Assembly: GCA_963169745.1 (NCBI GenBank)
Contig: CAUJCU010000002.1
Coordinates: 310,001-374,000, forward strand
Direction of reading: 5' to 3'
DNA length: 64,000 nucleotides
Source of the DNA: Bacteroidota bacterium
GTDB lineage: Bacteria > Bacteroidota > Bacteroidia > UBA4408
The translations under genes and the position numbers were made by a program. How positions within the stretch are numbered: position 1 is the stretch's first letter; each line of letters begins with the position of its first letter. Below, piece after piece: positions 16,483 through 25,821 of the stretch. Under the pieces are notes generated by a model. That model was not told the DNA's origin. It searched no databases and saw only the letters and a list, made by a program, of their open reading frames with translations.

Positions 16483-17139
16483 TTATTCAGCCTCCTGTTC
16501 TAGATTCGTTATTAAATTAAACCGGTAAATATCTTTTTTCGTAAAAATCTTAATGATATCCTGAACCGCAATATAACTGGCTGCTCCATCGGCTTTAATA
16601 GCAAAGCGTAAAGGTTCGTATTTGAAATCTCTTCCGGCACTTTCGGCTTTGTCTTTTTCTGATTTAGCTAACTTAGCAGCCTCAATACGGCCAAACTGAA
16701 TCCAATCGCCCAATTGATTATTCGTAGAATCTACCGGAATACCTGGGGACTTTACTTTTTGCCTTTGGCTATCATCAAAGTTAATATAATCCTTTAACTT
16801 GTCCATGGGTACTCCAATGCTGGTCATAGCTCCAAAGCGTTTTTTCTCATCATCATTAAATTGTATTTTATATTGTTCACCCATACGCTCCAAAGTACTA
16901 ATTCTAACCTGTGGGTTACTGATATTGAAAAAAGCTTTACCAAATTTATCTATGCTTATCATCATCACATTGTCGGGTAAAATTTTATCGGAAGTTGATG
17001 ATGGTGAATCTACAACTACCGGCTCAGAAACTCTAACCGTTGCAGTAAGCATAAAGAACGTAACCAAAAGGAACGCCAAGTCCACCATGGGTGTCATGTC
17101 TAACGAAGGACTAGCCTTTGGCATTTTTATTTTAGGCAT
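16483..17139 (-). CDS. exbD: ExbD-type biopolymer transporter (first copy)
   Basis: A 218-residue ExbD/TolR-family protein. The membrane helix with the conserved aspartate reads SLDMTPMVDLAFLLVTFFML near residues 11-31. The periplasmic region has a long hydrophilic insert rich in Lys, Asp and Ser, absent from short proteobacterial ExbD, before the final ADGAASYIAVQDIIKIFTKK segment. It differs clearly from the second copy, so this is an old duplication. The gene lies between exbB (44-base gap) and the second exbD. Tandem exbD genes are common in this phylum. Confidence 0.92.
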   Translation of the reverse strand: MPKIKMPKASPSLDMTPMVDLAFLLVTFFMLTATVRVSEPVVVDSPSSTSDKILPDNVMMISIDKFGKAFFNISNPQVRISTLERMGEQYKIQFNDDEKKRFGAMTSIGVPMDKLKDYINFDDSQRQKVKSPGIPVDSTNNQLGDWIQFGRIEAAKLAKSEKDKAESAGRDFKYEPLRFAIKADGAASYIAVQDIIKIFTKKDIYRFNLITNLEQEAE

Positions 17140-17183
17140 ATTCTTTTTGTTTTTAGGTATAGCAAAATGATTGCTTTTTGTAA

Positions 17184-17978
17184 TTATTTATTTACGTTTA
17201 CAGATTGTACAATTGTAAATCCTGCTTCATCAATACTGTATGTGATGGCATCAATTTTAGTAGAAAAGTAGCTATACATAATAATTCCTACTACGGAACC
17301 AGAAATTCCTAAAGCTGTATTAATAAGTGCTTCAGAAATACCTGTTGCCAAAGCAGTAGTATCGGGTGCTCCGGCATTAGAAAGAGCAGCAAAGGAACGA
17401 ATCATCCCCAATACTGTTCCAATTAGCCCCCACAAGGTTGCAATAGTAGCACAAGTTGAAATAATAACTAAGTTTTTAGATAACATAGGTAACTCTAAAG
17501 CAGTGGCTTCTTCAATTTCTTTTTGAATAGCAGCTACCCTACTTTCTTTATCCATGTTTTCATCTTTTATAGATTGTATTTTTTCAACACCGGCACGTAC
17601 TACATTGGCTAAAGAGCCCTGTTGTTTATTACATTCGGCTATTGCTTCTTGGTACTGGTTCTTAGATACCATACCTCTAATTGTTCTTACAAAAACTTCA
17701 ATATTTCCTTTTCCTTTTGCTCTTCCAATGGTTAAGGCTCTTTCAATTGAAAAGATTACAATAATTAGAAATATTCCCATTAAAAGGGGCACAATAAATC
17801 CACCTTTATACATCATTCCCAAATAGTTTCCAGGCTTTGGATGGCCTTCAGCATCAAAGTTACCTGCGTCACCTAAAATTACCAAGTAAATAAGTACACC
17901 TATAGCTATGGCAACAAGGATAGCTAATGATGCAAATAACGATTTTAATCCGCCTGAAGAAGATTTTTGATTGCTCAT
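17184..17978 (-). CDS. exbB: ExbB/TolQ/MotA proton channel family protein
   Basis: A 264-residue inner-membrane protein. The first helix is near residues 11-32; a second membrane segment is at about 55-77. The MotA/TolQ/ExbB core is in the C-terminal half with TIATLWGLIGTVLGMIRSF and then GISEALINTALGISGSVV, the two pore-lining helices. It makes the stator channel that uses the proton gradient to drive TonB. It is the first gene of the operon and has a good promoter at 18026-18057. Confidence 0.93.
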   Translation of the reverse strand: MSNQKSSSGGLKSLFASLAILVAIAIGVLIYLVILGDAGNFDAEGHPKPGNYLGMMYKGGFIVPLLMGIFLIIVIFSIERALTIGRAKGKGNIEVFVRTIRGMVSKNQYQEAIAECNKQQGSLANVVRAGVEKIQSIKDENMDKESRVAAIQKEIEEATALELPMLSKNLVIISTCATIATLWGLIGTVLGMIRSFAALSNAGAPDTTALATGISEALINTALGISGSVVGIIMYSYFSTKIDAITYSIDEAGFTIVQSVNVNK

Positions 17979-18025
17979 GTTTTAATTAATTAGTTGATTT
18001 ATTTTAAATTTGTTTTTAAGAGGGG

Positions 18026-18057
18026 CAATTTTACTAAAAGTTTTCTCAATTGACAAA
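18026..18057 (-). promoter_or_regulatory. Promoter of the exbB-exbD-exbD-tonB operon
   Basis: Minus strand: TTTG (18057-18054) in GTTTTG, a 20-bp spacer, then TAAAATTG (18033-18026), one base from TAnnTTTG. The ATG of exbB is at 17978, so the leader is about 40 nt. Confidence 0.65.
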
Positions 18058-18251
18058 ACGGATTTGTTTTTAATTTATTGTGCTTGTTAAAATGTAAACA
18101 GAAAGTGCTTAAATTAACTTTTTTTAGGGGTTCTCTAAAATTCTGTTTCAATACTTAAATTAATACTGCTTATTTATTATCTTTATTTGGTGTGTAATAG
18201 TTCTAATAATTCGATTTAAAATGGGAATATAAACACGAAATTTCTATTTCA

Positions 18252-18989
18252 TTAATAGCTTTTTTCTTTCCACTCAACTATGTCACGTATAACAACCGAT
18301 GCACAAACACAACCGAAAACAGCCGGCAAATAGGAAATAGTACCAAATGCCGATTTTTTAAAATTGCTTCCATCAGTTAACATCAGTGATGATTTAAGAG
18401 GTGGTTCAGGACTGTAAACAGCCTTTATGCCACTATAAACTCCCTTATAACGGAGGCGTTTTCGAACCATAAAGGCTAAGTTGCAATTTTTTGTTTTTCC
18501 GATATCACTTACTTTTACTTGAGTTGGGTCCATTCGGCCCCCAGCACCCATGCTGCTAATTATTCTGTAATTTTTATAATACGCTGTGCTAAGTAACGTA
18601 ATTTTTGGAGTGAGACTATCAATTGCATCAACAATATAAGTGTAGCGCTGCTCAATTATTTCTTCAATTTTTTGAGGTGTTAAAAAAGTCTTAAGGCTAG
18701 TGAGTTCTATATCCGGATTAATATCCAGAAGTCGCTGTTGCATGATATCTGCTTTATACATACCTGTTGTAGAAACCAATGCAGGAAGTTGTCTATTTCG
18801 ATTGCTTGGGTCAACCGTATCGCCATCTACTATTGTTAATTTACCGACTCCGCTTCTTACCAAGCATTCTGCTGCGAAAGAGCCCACACCGCCTAAACCA
18901 ATAACAAGAACATGAGCATTTTGCAATTTTTCAATTCCTTTTTTGCCTACGAGCAGGGTGCTTCGTGATAACCAGTCTAAACTGTTCAT
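18252..18989 (-). CDS. tcdA: tRNA threonylcarbamoyladenosine dehydratase TcdA
   Basis: A 245-residue ThiF/E1-like adenylating enzyme. It makes the cyclic hydantoin form of t6A37 on ANN-decoding tRNAs using ATP. Family marks are the nucleotide site VLVIGLGGVGSFAAECLVR, GKLTIVDGDTV, and the basic SNRNRQLPAL segment. The C-terminal part FGTISYLPAVFGCVCASVV is typical of TcdA. It stands alone between the exb operon and a T9SS cargo gene, and the intergenic space between 17979 and 18251 holds only the exb promoter. Confidence 0.93.
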   Translation of the reverse strand: MNSLDWLSRSTLLVGKKGIEKLQNAHVLVIGLGGVGSFAAECLVRSGVGKLTIVDGDTVDPSNRNRQLPALVSTTGMYKADIMQQRLLDINPDIELTSLKTFLTPQKIEEIIEQRYTYIVDAIDSLTPKITLLSTAYYKNYRIISSMGAGGRMDPTQVKVSDIGKTKNCNLAFMVRKRLRYKGVYSGIKAVYSPEPPLKSSLMLTDGSNFKKSAFGTISYLPAVFGCVCASVVIRDIVEWKEKSY

Positions 18990-19075
18990 ATATTATTCTT
19001 TTCAGAATTGGCAAAAATAATATCTTTCAATCATAATTATCTTTTCTTTAGCAATCAGCTATGATTTATAGTGCC

Positions 19076-19124
19076 AATTCAAAAAAGAAAGGCTGCCCAA
19101 TGGGCAGCCTTTCTTTTTTGAATT
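19076..19124. terminator. Very strong bidirectional terminator
   Basis: A perfect 24-bp inverted repeat (19076-19099 and 19101-19124) with a GC-rich head GGCTGCCCA/TGGGCAGCC and A/T runs on both sides, so it works in both directions. It ends the leftward T9SS cargo gene 12 bases after its stop. Confidence 0.9.
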
Positions 19125-19135
19125 GTAAGACAAGC

Positions 19136-21091
19136 TTATTTCTTTACAACCATTTTTTGGGTAATGCTATTGTTACCTGCTTTTACGTTATAGAAATATA
19201 AACCAGAAGCTAAGTTAGTAGCATCAATTGTTATTGTGTGAGAACCGGAAGTCATGTTTCCTTTATCGTAAGTAGCAACGGTAGTGCCTAGCATATTTAC
19301 AATACTCACTGTAACGGGTGCATTTTCGGTAAGATTTATTGAAAATGTAGTTTGCTGACTGAATGGGTTAGGAACGTTATTAGTTACCTCAAAACCATTG
19401 TCTTTGTTTAGATTTTTTACACTAACAAAGTCTGCTTGATCAAACTCTAACCCGCTTACAAAATAATGTCTCATTGGGTTTATTAAATTGCCATCATTAG
19501 GCCAAGCAACAGGCAACGAAACAGTAGCCGGTATTTTATAATTAGTTCCGCTCTGTAAGGTTATATCAGAAATGTAAAGGAAGTAATTTTGGTCATCAAA
19601 AGTAAACTGTTTTGTGTAGGTCCATTTTTGATTGGTTACATCATACCCTTTACCAAAGATATTTGGTTTTCCGTTTTCTACTTGTTCATTTGGATCTGCT
19701 GCTGAATCTAACCAAAAGAAGAATAGTTTAGAACCATCATCAGAACGACTCATTTGCAAACGGGCATCAATTTCAAATTGTGCTCCGGTATCATCTGTAA
19801 ATGGAGAGAAATCTTTTGCATTATCGGTATTTAAAGAGTCAACTAAAACTGCATCCCAGCCAGAAGCGGTAGTGTACGTATCAAACATATAAAATGTTTT
19901 TACAGGTGAGGTAACGTTATACGAATACGTATAATCTAATGAATCTGGGTTATTAGAATAACCGCTTACAACAGTAGAAAACACATGAAGATTGCCATTT
20001 TCATCAACAGCCACATCGTATCCTTTATCCATGCTGAACCAAGCTTTAGGTGCTCCACCTCCAGTTGTATTAGTTAAAGTTGCGCTAATTGCAGGAAGAG
20101 TTGAAAAATCAAATAAAGGTAATTGACCCCATGTTGCTCCGCCATCAGTAGTTTTAAATACTGTTGGAACATAACCAGCAGAACTTCCTGAAGCAGCAGA
20201 GCTGATTCCGTTAAATACAACATAACCTATATTACCGGCTTTGTTCCAAGCTGTATTGGTTACAGTATAAGTTCTGTTAGTTCCGGTAGCATCTTGATTA
20301 AATGAAGGTACAATTGAGTCTATTGACCAAACCAATACTCCAGCAGAATCGGGTCTTGAATAATTAAGGGTAGCTCCTCTATATCCTTGAGCAGCTGCAG
20401 TAGTTCCGTTAGCATCAAGATACAAACCTCCTGTTACAACAGTCATTGCATCAGTTCCGGTAGTACCAATTCGTGCAAATCCTTGATTCACAACACCTGA
20501 GTCAGCATTCATTGCATAAACTGGAGTTATTTGGGTGCTGTCTAACTTAGCATAAGAAAAGAAGTTACCCAACCAGCCTGATCCTTCGGTTATTGGACCA
20601 ACCGCAGTAGCATAAGCATTGTTAATGTTGGTGTTTCCGGCTGGATTAAAGAAAGATCCGCTTGGATAGCGGCAAAGATAGGTACTGTGATTGGTTTGAA
20701 TAATAGAGTCCCAACTAGAACCAAAGTTAGTTGAGAAAGTGCTTTGAATAAATCCACTATTATCTCCCGGTAAAACAAACTCATTACTTATACGGTGCGT
20801 AAACAACACGGCATTAAGTTGTTGGTTTGCAGTTAAGCAGTTAGATTCTGTTACAATTAAACCGTAAGCGTTACGTGAACCGGTAAATCCGGTTTTAGTT
20901 ACTGCCCTATTGCTGTTTCCGGCATTTGGGTTAAAGTGTGGCTTTTGCTGTCCTAAAAAGTTGAAATTTAAGCCATCTTGCTTGTTAAATCGAGAATTGG
21001 TTCTGTCTTCTTGTTTAGGCACCATATTCGATTGTGCAAAAGCTGAAAAACAAAAGCCAACACTTAATAATAAAAGTAAATTTTTTTTCAT
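19136..21091 (-). CDS. Secreted protein with T9SS type A sorting domain
   Basis: A 651-residue exported protein. A signal peptide (MKKNLLLLLSVGFCFSAFA) leads a large beta-rich region with a repeat in the BNR/Asp-box style (TTDGGATWGQLP near residue 315) and other FxTxxGxSWD patterns, which suggests a beta-propeller. The last 80 residues are a T9SS type A sorting domain: NPFSQQTTFSINL, then NMLGTTVATYDKGNMTSG and the final GLYFYNVKAG...KMVVKK. It should be secreted through the outer membrane by the type IX system and fixed to the surface. No catalytic motif is visible. It has its own promoter and a very strong terminator. Confidence 0.88.
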   Translation of the reverse strand: MKKNLLLLLSVGFCFSAFAQSNMVPKQEDRTNSRFNKQDGLNFNFLGQQKPHFNPNAGNSNRAVTKTGFTGSRNAYGLIVTESNCLTANQQLNAVLFTHRISNEFVLPGDNSGFIQSTFSTNFGSSWDSIIQTNHSTYLCRYPSGSFFNPAGNTNINNAYATAVGPITEGSGWLGNFFSYAKLDSTQITPVYAMNADSGVVNQGFARIGTTGTDAMTVVTGGLYLDANGTTAAAQGYRGATLNYSRPDSAGVLVWSIDSIVPSFNQDATGTNRTYTVTNTAWNKAGNIGYVVFNGISSAASGSSAGYVPTVFKTTDGGATWGQLPLFDFSTLPAISATLTNTTGGGAPKAWFSMDKGYDVAVDENGNLHVFSTVVSGYSNNPDSLDYTYSYNVTSPVKTFYMFDTYTTASGWDAVLVDSLNTDNAKDFSPFTDDTGAQFEIDARLQMSRSDDGSKLFFFWLDSAADPNEQVENGKPNIFGKGYDVTNQKWTYTKQFTFDDQNYFLYISDITLQSGTNYKIPATVSLPVAWPNDGNLINPMRHYFVSGLEFDQADFVSVKNLNKDNGFEVTNNVPNPFSQQTTFSINLTENAPVTVSIVNMLGTTVATYDKGNMTSGSHTITIDATNLASGLYFYNVKAGNNSITQKMVVKK

Positions 21092-21122
21092 TGTGTGCTA
21101 ATTGTTTGGTTTATTTAATGTG

Positions 21123-21153
21123 CAAAATTAATTATTTAGTACAACAAAACAAA
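21123..21153 (-). promoter_or_regulatory. Promoter of the T9SS type A cargo gene
   Basis: Minus strand: TTTG (21153-21150), a 19-bp spacer, and TAATTTTG (21130-21123), a perfect -7 box. The ATG is at 21091. Confidence 0.6.
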
Positions 21154-21299
21154 TTCTATGTAAAAAGGCTTTGTTTTTATTTGTAACAGCCAGCAAAACA
21201 GTAAAATAACATATAAGTTTTGGAACTTAGTTTTAGTAACTTACTTAAATGCTAATGTAACAACAAATTAAAATGTAAAAAATTTTAGCTCTTTTTACT

Positions 21300-22157
21300 T
21301 TATTTTGCTTTTCTGTCTTCGGTTTTAATTATAAGCTCTTTAGATTTTTCGGGGCTGTTACCGGAAGAAGATTTTGTTTCTGTTTTTTTGTTGGAATTTA
21401 CTGCCGTTTTAGAATCTTTTGTTTCAGAAGTTTCGGCTGTTTTCTTTACTACAAAATTTGTTTTTATCCCCGCAATTATTTTTTTAATATTATCATCTTT
21501 GGCATGAGCAGCAATAGCTTTAGCTAATGTTTTTGTAAAAATTTTACCTCTATAGCGTGGGTCTTGAGCAAAATCATATAGAAAATCTTCGACCCTTTTA
21601 TCAATAGGTTTTTTAATATCTAAATTTAAGCTTTTTGATGCGGCTCTCTTTTTTGCCTCAACTTGAGCTTCTTTAAGAAAGGCTATATAGTCGGCTTTTT
21701 TGAGTGGTGGTGCTTTTTCCTCTACTTTTTTCAGATACAAATATTCAGTTGTAAAAAAAGTTTTGAATTCATAAAGTTTCTTGGATTCAACATCTTGAGC
21801 TTGTTGAGAAGTGGGAAAATACTCAGGAAATAAATAAATTTTAACGGAATCAACAGCCAGATTTTCAAAGTCTAGTGTTCTGAAATGTTCAAATCCCGAA
21901 CTGTCTCTATGTGCAATAATTCTTCCTTTTTGAGTGTTAGGACTAATAAGTGTTAAACCATAGGACTTAATTTCACTGGCTATCCATTTATCCTTTTCCG
22001 AAAAATTAAAGGTAACGCTATCCTTCTCAAAATCAAATACAAAATTTTTGATCCCTTCGCTTCTGCTCCACATTTTAAAAATTGAAGGTTTCTCATCTTG
22101 TGCTTTAACTAAAAAGTGAGTTAAAGTTAGAAAAATAAGTGTAAAAAAGTACTTCAT
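21300..22157 (-). CDS. Exported protein of unknown function with charged tail
   Basis: About 285 residues. The start is taken at the ATG at 22157, because a TTG 24 bases upstream falls within a -7 box (TAGATTTG at 22179-22186). A signal peptide is seen (MKYFFTLIFLTLTHFLVKA). The middle has a DUF4369-like or beta-strand part with short Val/Ile strands, then a helical region with AKKRAASK and DFLYDFAQDPRYRGKIF, then a C-terminal low-complexity tail rich in Lys, Ser, Thr and Glu. It is divergent from the DUF2851 gene. I do not recognise the family. Confidence 0.7.
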   Translation of the reverse strand: MKYFFTLIFLTLTHFLVKAQDEKPSIFKMWSRSEGIKNFVFDFEKDSVTFNFSEKDKWIASEIKSYGLTLISPNTQKGRIIAHRDSSGFEHFRTLDFENLAVDSVKIYLFPEYFPTSQQAQDVESKKLYEFKTFFTTEYLYLKKVEEKAPPLKKADYIAFLKEAQVEAKKRAASKSLNLDIKKPIDKRVEDFLYDFAQDPRYRGKIFTKTLAKAIAAHAKDDNIKKIIAGIKTNFVVKKTAETSETKDSKTAVNSNKKTETKSSSGNSPEKSKELIIKTEDRKAK

Positions 22158-22178
22158 TTTTATAATAATTAAACAGTA

Positions 22179-22186
22179 CAAATCTA
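22179..22186 (-). promoter_or_regulatory. -7 box that decides a start codon
   Basis: TAGATTTG on the minus strand. Its TTG would be the alternative upstream start of the 21300-22157 gene, so the ATG at 22157 is the better choice. No clear -33 element. Confidence 0.45.
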
Positions 22187-22274
22187 ATAGCTTTTAGAAA
22201 ATAAGTTGTTGCAGTTTTTTTAAGTTATGCACAATAAAAAAAGTTTGAAACACAAGTATATTGGCAATTAAAAA

Positions 22275-22282
22275 TATATTTG
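22275..22282 (+). promoter_or_regulatory. -7 box upstream of the DUF2851 gene
   Basis: TATATTTG fits TAnnTTTG. A TTG inside it would extend the DUF2851 frame upstream, but transcription would start after it, so the ATG at 22325 is preferred. Confidence 0.45.
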
Positions 22283-22324
22283 TTAAAAAATAAGTGTGTT
22301 TATTGTTTAAAAAATAAGAAGCTT

Positions 22325-23599
22325 ATGACTGAAGATTTATTTCAGTATATCTGGAAGATGAAATTATTTGACACTAGTTCGTTGAATACTTGTGATGGAG
22401 AGAAAGTTGAAATTATTCATCCGGGAAGTCAGAATTTGAACTCGGGTCCTGATTTTTTTAACGCCCGAATTAAGGTTGGAAACACACAATGGGCGGGTAA
22501 TATTGAACTTCATGTAAGAGCATCTGAATGGTATCAGCATAAACATCAAAATGATGAAGCCTATGATAACATTATTTTACATGTTGTTTACATTAATGAT
22601 AAACCTATAATTGACAAACAGGGAAAACTAATAAGAACATTAGCTTTAAAAAATTATATTTCGCCTACTGTTTTTAAGAATTATCAAGATATAAAATTGC
22701 ACAAGGGTAAAATACCCTGTGAAAATAGAATTCAAACAGTTCCACAATCGTACTTTCAAGCTTATTTAGAAAGCTTAGTTGTAGAACGACTTGAACGCAA
22801 ATCTAGCGAAATAGAAAAAATACTTCAAGAAAATAATTATAATTGGGAGTATAGTTTTTATATTCAACTTGCGGCTAACTTTGGATTTAAAACTAACCAT
22901 GTGCCCTTTGAAATACTGGCTCGAAGTACTCCTTTGATGGTGCTATCCAAACATAAGCAAAATTTAAGTCAGATAGAAGCCATTTTATTTGGGCAGGCCG
23001 GATTTTTGAATGAACGTTTTGAAGAATCGTATCCTATTGCCCTTCAAAACGAATATGCATATCTTCAAAAAAAATATAATTTAAAAGGTATTCCGGAACA
23101 TATTTGGAAACTATCAAAATTAAGACCGGTGAATTTCCCTACTATTCGAGTAGCACAGTTTGCAGCACTTGTTCATCAGTCGTCACATCTATTTTCAAAA
23201 ATAATTGAAGCCGAAAATGCGGCAGCACTCATTAAACTATTTCAATTAAAGGCCTCCCCCTTTTGGGACGATCACTACCATTTTCAATCCAGGAGCAAAA
23301 AATCAAAAAAAAATTTAGGTCAAGATGCTATCTGCAATATACTCATTAACACTGTTGCTCCTTTTGTATTTGTTTATGGCAGATATTATGGTAATGAGAA
23401 TAAAATGGATCTTGCACTTCGTATACTAGATACTTTGGCAGCAGAAAAAAATCATATTATAAATTTTTGGAAAGGTTTAGGAATTAAAGTACAAAATGCC
23501 TTGCAATCTCAAGCCGTGATAGAATTAAAAAATAATTATTGTTTGCCAAAAAAATGTTTACAATGCAGCATTGGGCACTATATCTTAAAAAATAATTAA
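22325..23599 (+). CDS. DUF2851 family protein
   Basis: A 424-residue protein from the ATG at 22325 (a TTG at 22280 falls in the -7 box). The family marks are the N-terminal MTEDLFQYIWKMKLF, GSQNLNSGPDFFNARIKVG and GNIELHVRASEW, the signature of DUF2851. No signal peptide or membrane segment. The C-terminal part has several cysteines (CLPKKCLQCSIG) that could bind a metal. The family is common in Bacteroidota but has no known function, although the DFxxA..xxWxGxIELH pattern looks nuclease-like. The next gene starts 27 bases on. Confidence 0.85.
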   Translation: MTEDLFQYIWKMKLFDTSSLNTCDGEKVEIIHPGSQNLNSGPDFFNARIKVGNTQWAGNIELHVRASEWYQHKHQNDEAYDNIILHVVYINDKPIIDKQGKLIRTLALKNYISPTVFKNYQDIKLHKGKIPCENRIQTVPQSYFQAYLESLVVERLERKSSEIEKILQENNYNWEYSFYIQLAANFGFKTNHVPFEILARSTPLMVLSKHKQNLSQIEAILFGQAGFLNERFEESYPIALQNEYAYLQKKYNLKGIPEHIWKLSKLRPVNFPTIRVAQFAALVHQSSHLFSKIIEAENAAALIKLFQLKASPFWDDHYHFQSRSKKSKKNLGQDAICNILINTVAPFVFVYGRYYGNENKMDLALRILDTLAAEKNHIINFWKGLGIKVQNALQSQAVIELKNNYCLPKKCLQCSIGHYILKNN

Positions 23600-23626
23600 T
23601 TTTGCATTCAAATTGACCTATCTAAT

Positions 23627-23866
23627 ATGATTCAGAAAATTACATCTTGGTTTGAACAGCAAACTTTTGGGGTTTGTTCGTGGTGGGGAAAGAAGTTAGG
23701 TATTAGTACTACCAAAATAAGAATGTACTTTATTTATATTAGTTTTTTTGCTGCAGGCTCTCCAATTATTTTATACTTTATAATGGCTTTTATTTTAGAG
23801 CATAAGCACTATTTTAAACTCAAAAAAAGTAAGCGAAACAGTGTTTGGGAAATTGAAGAAGTGTAG
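23627..23866 (+). CDS. Small PspC domain-containing membrane protein
   Basis: A 79-residue protein consisting of a PspC-like domain. FGVCSWWGKKLGISTTKIR matches the first part, followed by a hydrophobic segment (about residues 33-53) that crosses the inner membrane and a basic tail. PspC proteins act in envelope-stress signalling in proteobacteria; the small Bacteroidota forms are of unknown role. It sits 6 bases before queA and 27 after the DUF2851 gene, probably in one operon. Confidence 0.8.
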   Translation: MIQKITSWFEQQTFGVCSWWGKKLGISTTKIRMYFIYISFFAAGSPIILYFIMAFILEHKHYFKLKKSKRNSVWEIEEV

Positions 23867-23872
23867 TTTTTT

Positions 23873-25111
23873 ATGAGCTCAGTCTCCGAGACAAAAGAGG
23901 AAGGGCATACCTTAGATTATGAACTACCTGAAGAAAATATAGCTATTTTTCCCTTAGCTCAAAGAGATCAATCTAAGCTTTTGGTTTATAAGAACCACGA
24001 TATCATACATGATTCATTTACTCATTTGCATGAACATATAGAATCAGACAGTTTACTCGTTTTTAATAATACAAAAGTATTTAAAGCTCGATTGTTTTTT
24101 CAAACAGAGCGCGGTGCAACTGTTGAAATATTTTGCTTAGAACCAGCATATGGGCTTGCACCTGAGCTTGCACTCACACAAAAGTTACAGAGTACCTGGG
24201 TGTGTTTAGTAGGCAAGGCAAAAAAATGGAAAAATGGGAGTTTAAAAGGTACATTTGTTTTTAATGACACTTTATGTGCTGTAAAAGCAATACTTATAGA
24301 ACGGGAGAATGAGTTATTTACCATTGCATTTAGCTGGGAAAACGAGGATTTTTCATTTTCTCAAATAATAGAAATTGCAGGAGAGCTCCCGTTACCTCCC
24401 TATATTAAAAGAAAGGCTGCAAAAGAAGATGAGTTACGCTACCAAACAGTATATGCCTTAAAAGAAGGATCGGTTGCTGCACCAACTGCCGGTTTGCATT
24501 TTACGGATAAAGTTATGGCAAAGTTGTATGAGAAAAATATTGATACTGCTTATCTTACTTTACATGTTGGAGCCGGTACTTTTAAGCCCATTAATTCAGC
24601 ACATTATAGCAACCATATTATGCATGAAGAAATGATAGAAGTAAGTTCAGAAACAATTCGTTCTGTTTTGAATCATTCAACCAGGGTAATTGCGGTTGGG
24701 ACAACTTCTTTACGCACCTTAGAAAGTATATATTGGATGGGTGTTAAATCATATTTGAACCCAAACATTAACTTACAAGATATTGAAATTAAGCAATGGG
24801 AGCCTTATCAAATTTCTACGACAATAACCTTAACTCAAGCGCTACATTCGCTTCTTAATTGGATGGCTAAGGCACAAAAGAATGTATTAATATGTAAAAC
24901 TCAAATCCTTATCACACCTCAATATAATTTAAAAGTGGCTCAGGGAATTATAACTAATTTTCACCAACCTAAAAGTACATTACTATTAATTGTTGCTGCA
25001 GTAACAGGAAATGATTGGCGTAAGATATACCAAGAAGCCCTCCATCATAATTATCGTTTTTTAAGCTATGGAGACAGTTCATTATTGATGAAGAATGGAG
25101 TAATTACATGA
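23873..25111 (+). CDS. queA: S-adenosylmethionine:tRNA ribosyltransferase-isomerase
   Basis: A 412-residue QueA-family enzyme, about 60 longer than the E. coli form, with the extra sequence in the first half as in other Bacteroidota. It transfers and rearranges the ribosyl group of SAM onto preQ1 in tRNA to give epoxyqueuosine. Motifs are DYELPEENIAIFPL, LVFNNTKVFKARL, GSVAAPTAGLHFTD, TLHVGAGTFKPI and the final FLSYGDSSLLM. The stop overlaps the next gene by 4 bases (ATGA), so the two are translationally coupled. Confidence 0.92.
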   Translation: MSSVSETKEEGHTLDYELPEENIAIFPLAQRDQSKLLVYKNHDIIHDSFTHLHEHIESDSLLVFNNTKVFKARLFFQTERGATVEIFCLEPAYGLAPELALTQKLQSTWVCLVGKAKKWKNGSLKGTFVFNDTLCAVKAILIERENELFTIAFSWENEDFSFSQIIEIAGELPLPPYIKRKAAKEDELRYQTVYALKEGSVAAPTAGLHFTDKVMAKLYEKNIDTAYLTLHVGAGTFKPINSAHYSNHIMHEEMIEVSSETIRSVLNHSTRVIAVGTTSLRTLESIYWMGVKSYLNPNINLQDIEIKQWEPYQISTTITLTQALHSLLNWMAKAQKNVLICKTQILITPQYNLKVAQGIITNFHQPKSTLLLIVAAVTGNDWRKIYQEALHHNYRFLSYGDSSLLMKNGVIT

Positions 25112-25788
25112 AAATAAAATTAATTTTATGTTATTTATTGCTTACTGTAAGTCCTATTTTAGCTCAGGAAGACTCACCTATTGAAAACCGAAAAATAAAA
25201 GAAAGACTTTTTTTTGGTCGAAGCCAACACGTTCAACTGCAATCTTTAAGTGGACGAAATAAGGTTTTTACCCTTTTAAACAAGGCTTATTATGCTGGTT
25301 ATTCTCCTTTTCATTTTAAAGGATTTTACCCCTCTTTACTCATTACGTATGAGTATTTTGCATTTTATGCCCCTTGCTACCCCTGTAAAAGTAATCGTCA
25401 GGAAGCTTGGTCAGGTAAATATTTTCATTTTCTAAACTTTGGCACTGCAGGATTAAGGATTTCAAAAGAATTTTGTTTTAAAAACAAGAAAGGGAAAGAA
25501 ATTGAACTTGTGATAGGCTTATCAATAGAGCGTTATTTGTTTCAAAAAACATTTATTTCAAACGTAAATAGCGAACGATTTTCATTAGTTCCATTTTCAC
25601 AAAAAAATTCATTCTATTCCAATTATTTTTTTAAAGATTTATATGGACTAAGAATATACAACAGTAGTAAGTACAAGGTTACAGGGCAACTTAGCGGTGT
25701 CCTATTCAGGAATGATCGTATTTTTTACAAACCATCACTTCATGATTTCAAAAACTTTATGATGGGATTTAATGTAATCTTAAAATAG
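25108..25788 (+). CDS. Exported protein of unknown function coupled to queA
   Basis: A 226-residue protein with a signal peptide (to about residue 19, LLTVSPILAQ). The rest is rich in aromatic residues and beta strands, and the final MGFNVILK may be a terminal beta strand of an outer-membrane protein. A short CYPCK motif sits near residue 90. The ATG overlaps the queA stop, so it is co-translated with queA, although a functional tie is not obvious. I do not recognise the family. Confidence 0.7.
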   Translation: MKIKLILCYLLLTVSPILAQEDSPIENRKIKERLFFGRSQHVQLQSLSGRNKVFTLLNKAYYAGYSPFHFKGFYPSLLITYEYFAFYAPCYPCKSNRQEAWSGKYFHFLNFGTAGLRISKEFCFKNKKGKEIELVIGLSIERYLFQKTFISNVNSERFSLVPFSQKNSFYSNYFFKDLYGLRIYNSSKYKVTGQLSGVLFRNDRIFYKPSLHDFKNFMMGFNVILK

Positions 25789-25821
25789 CATTTATCAGAA
25801 CAAACAGTGAATTAGTTAAAT

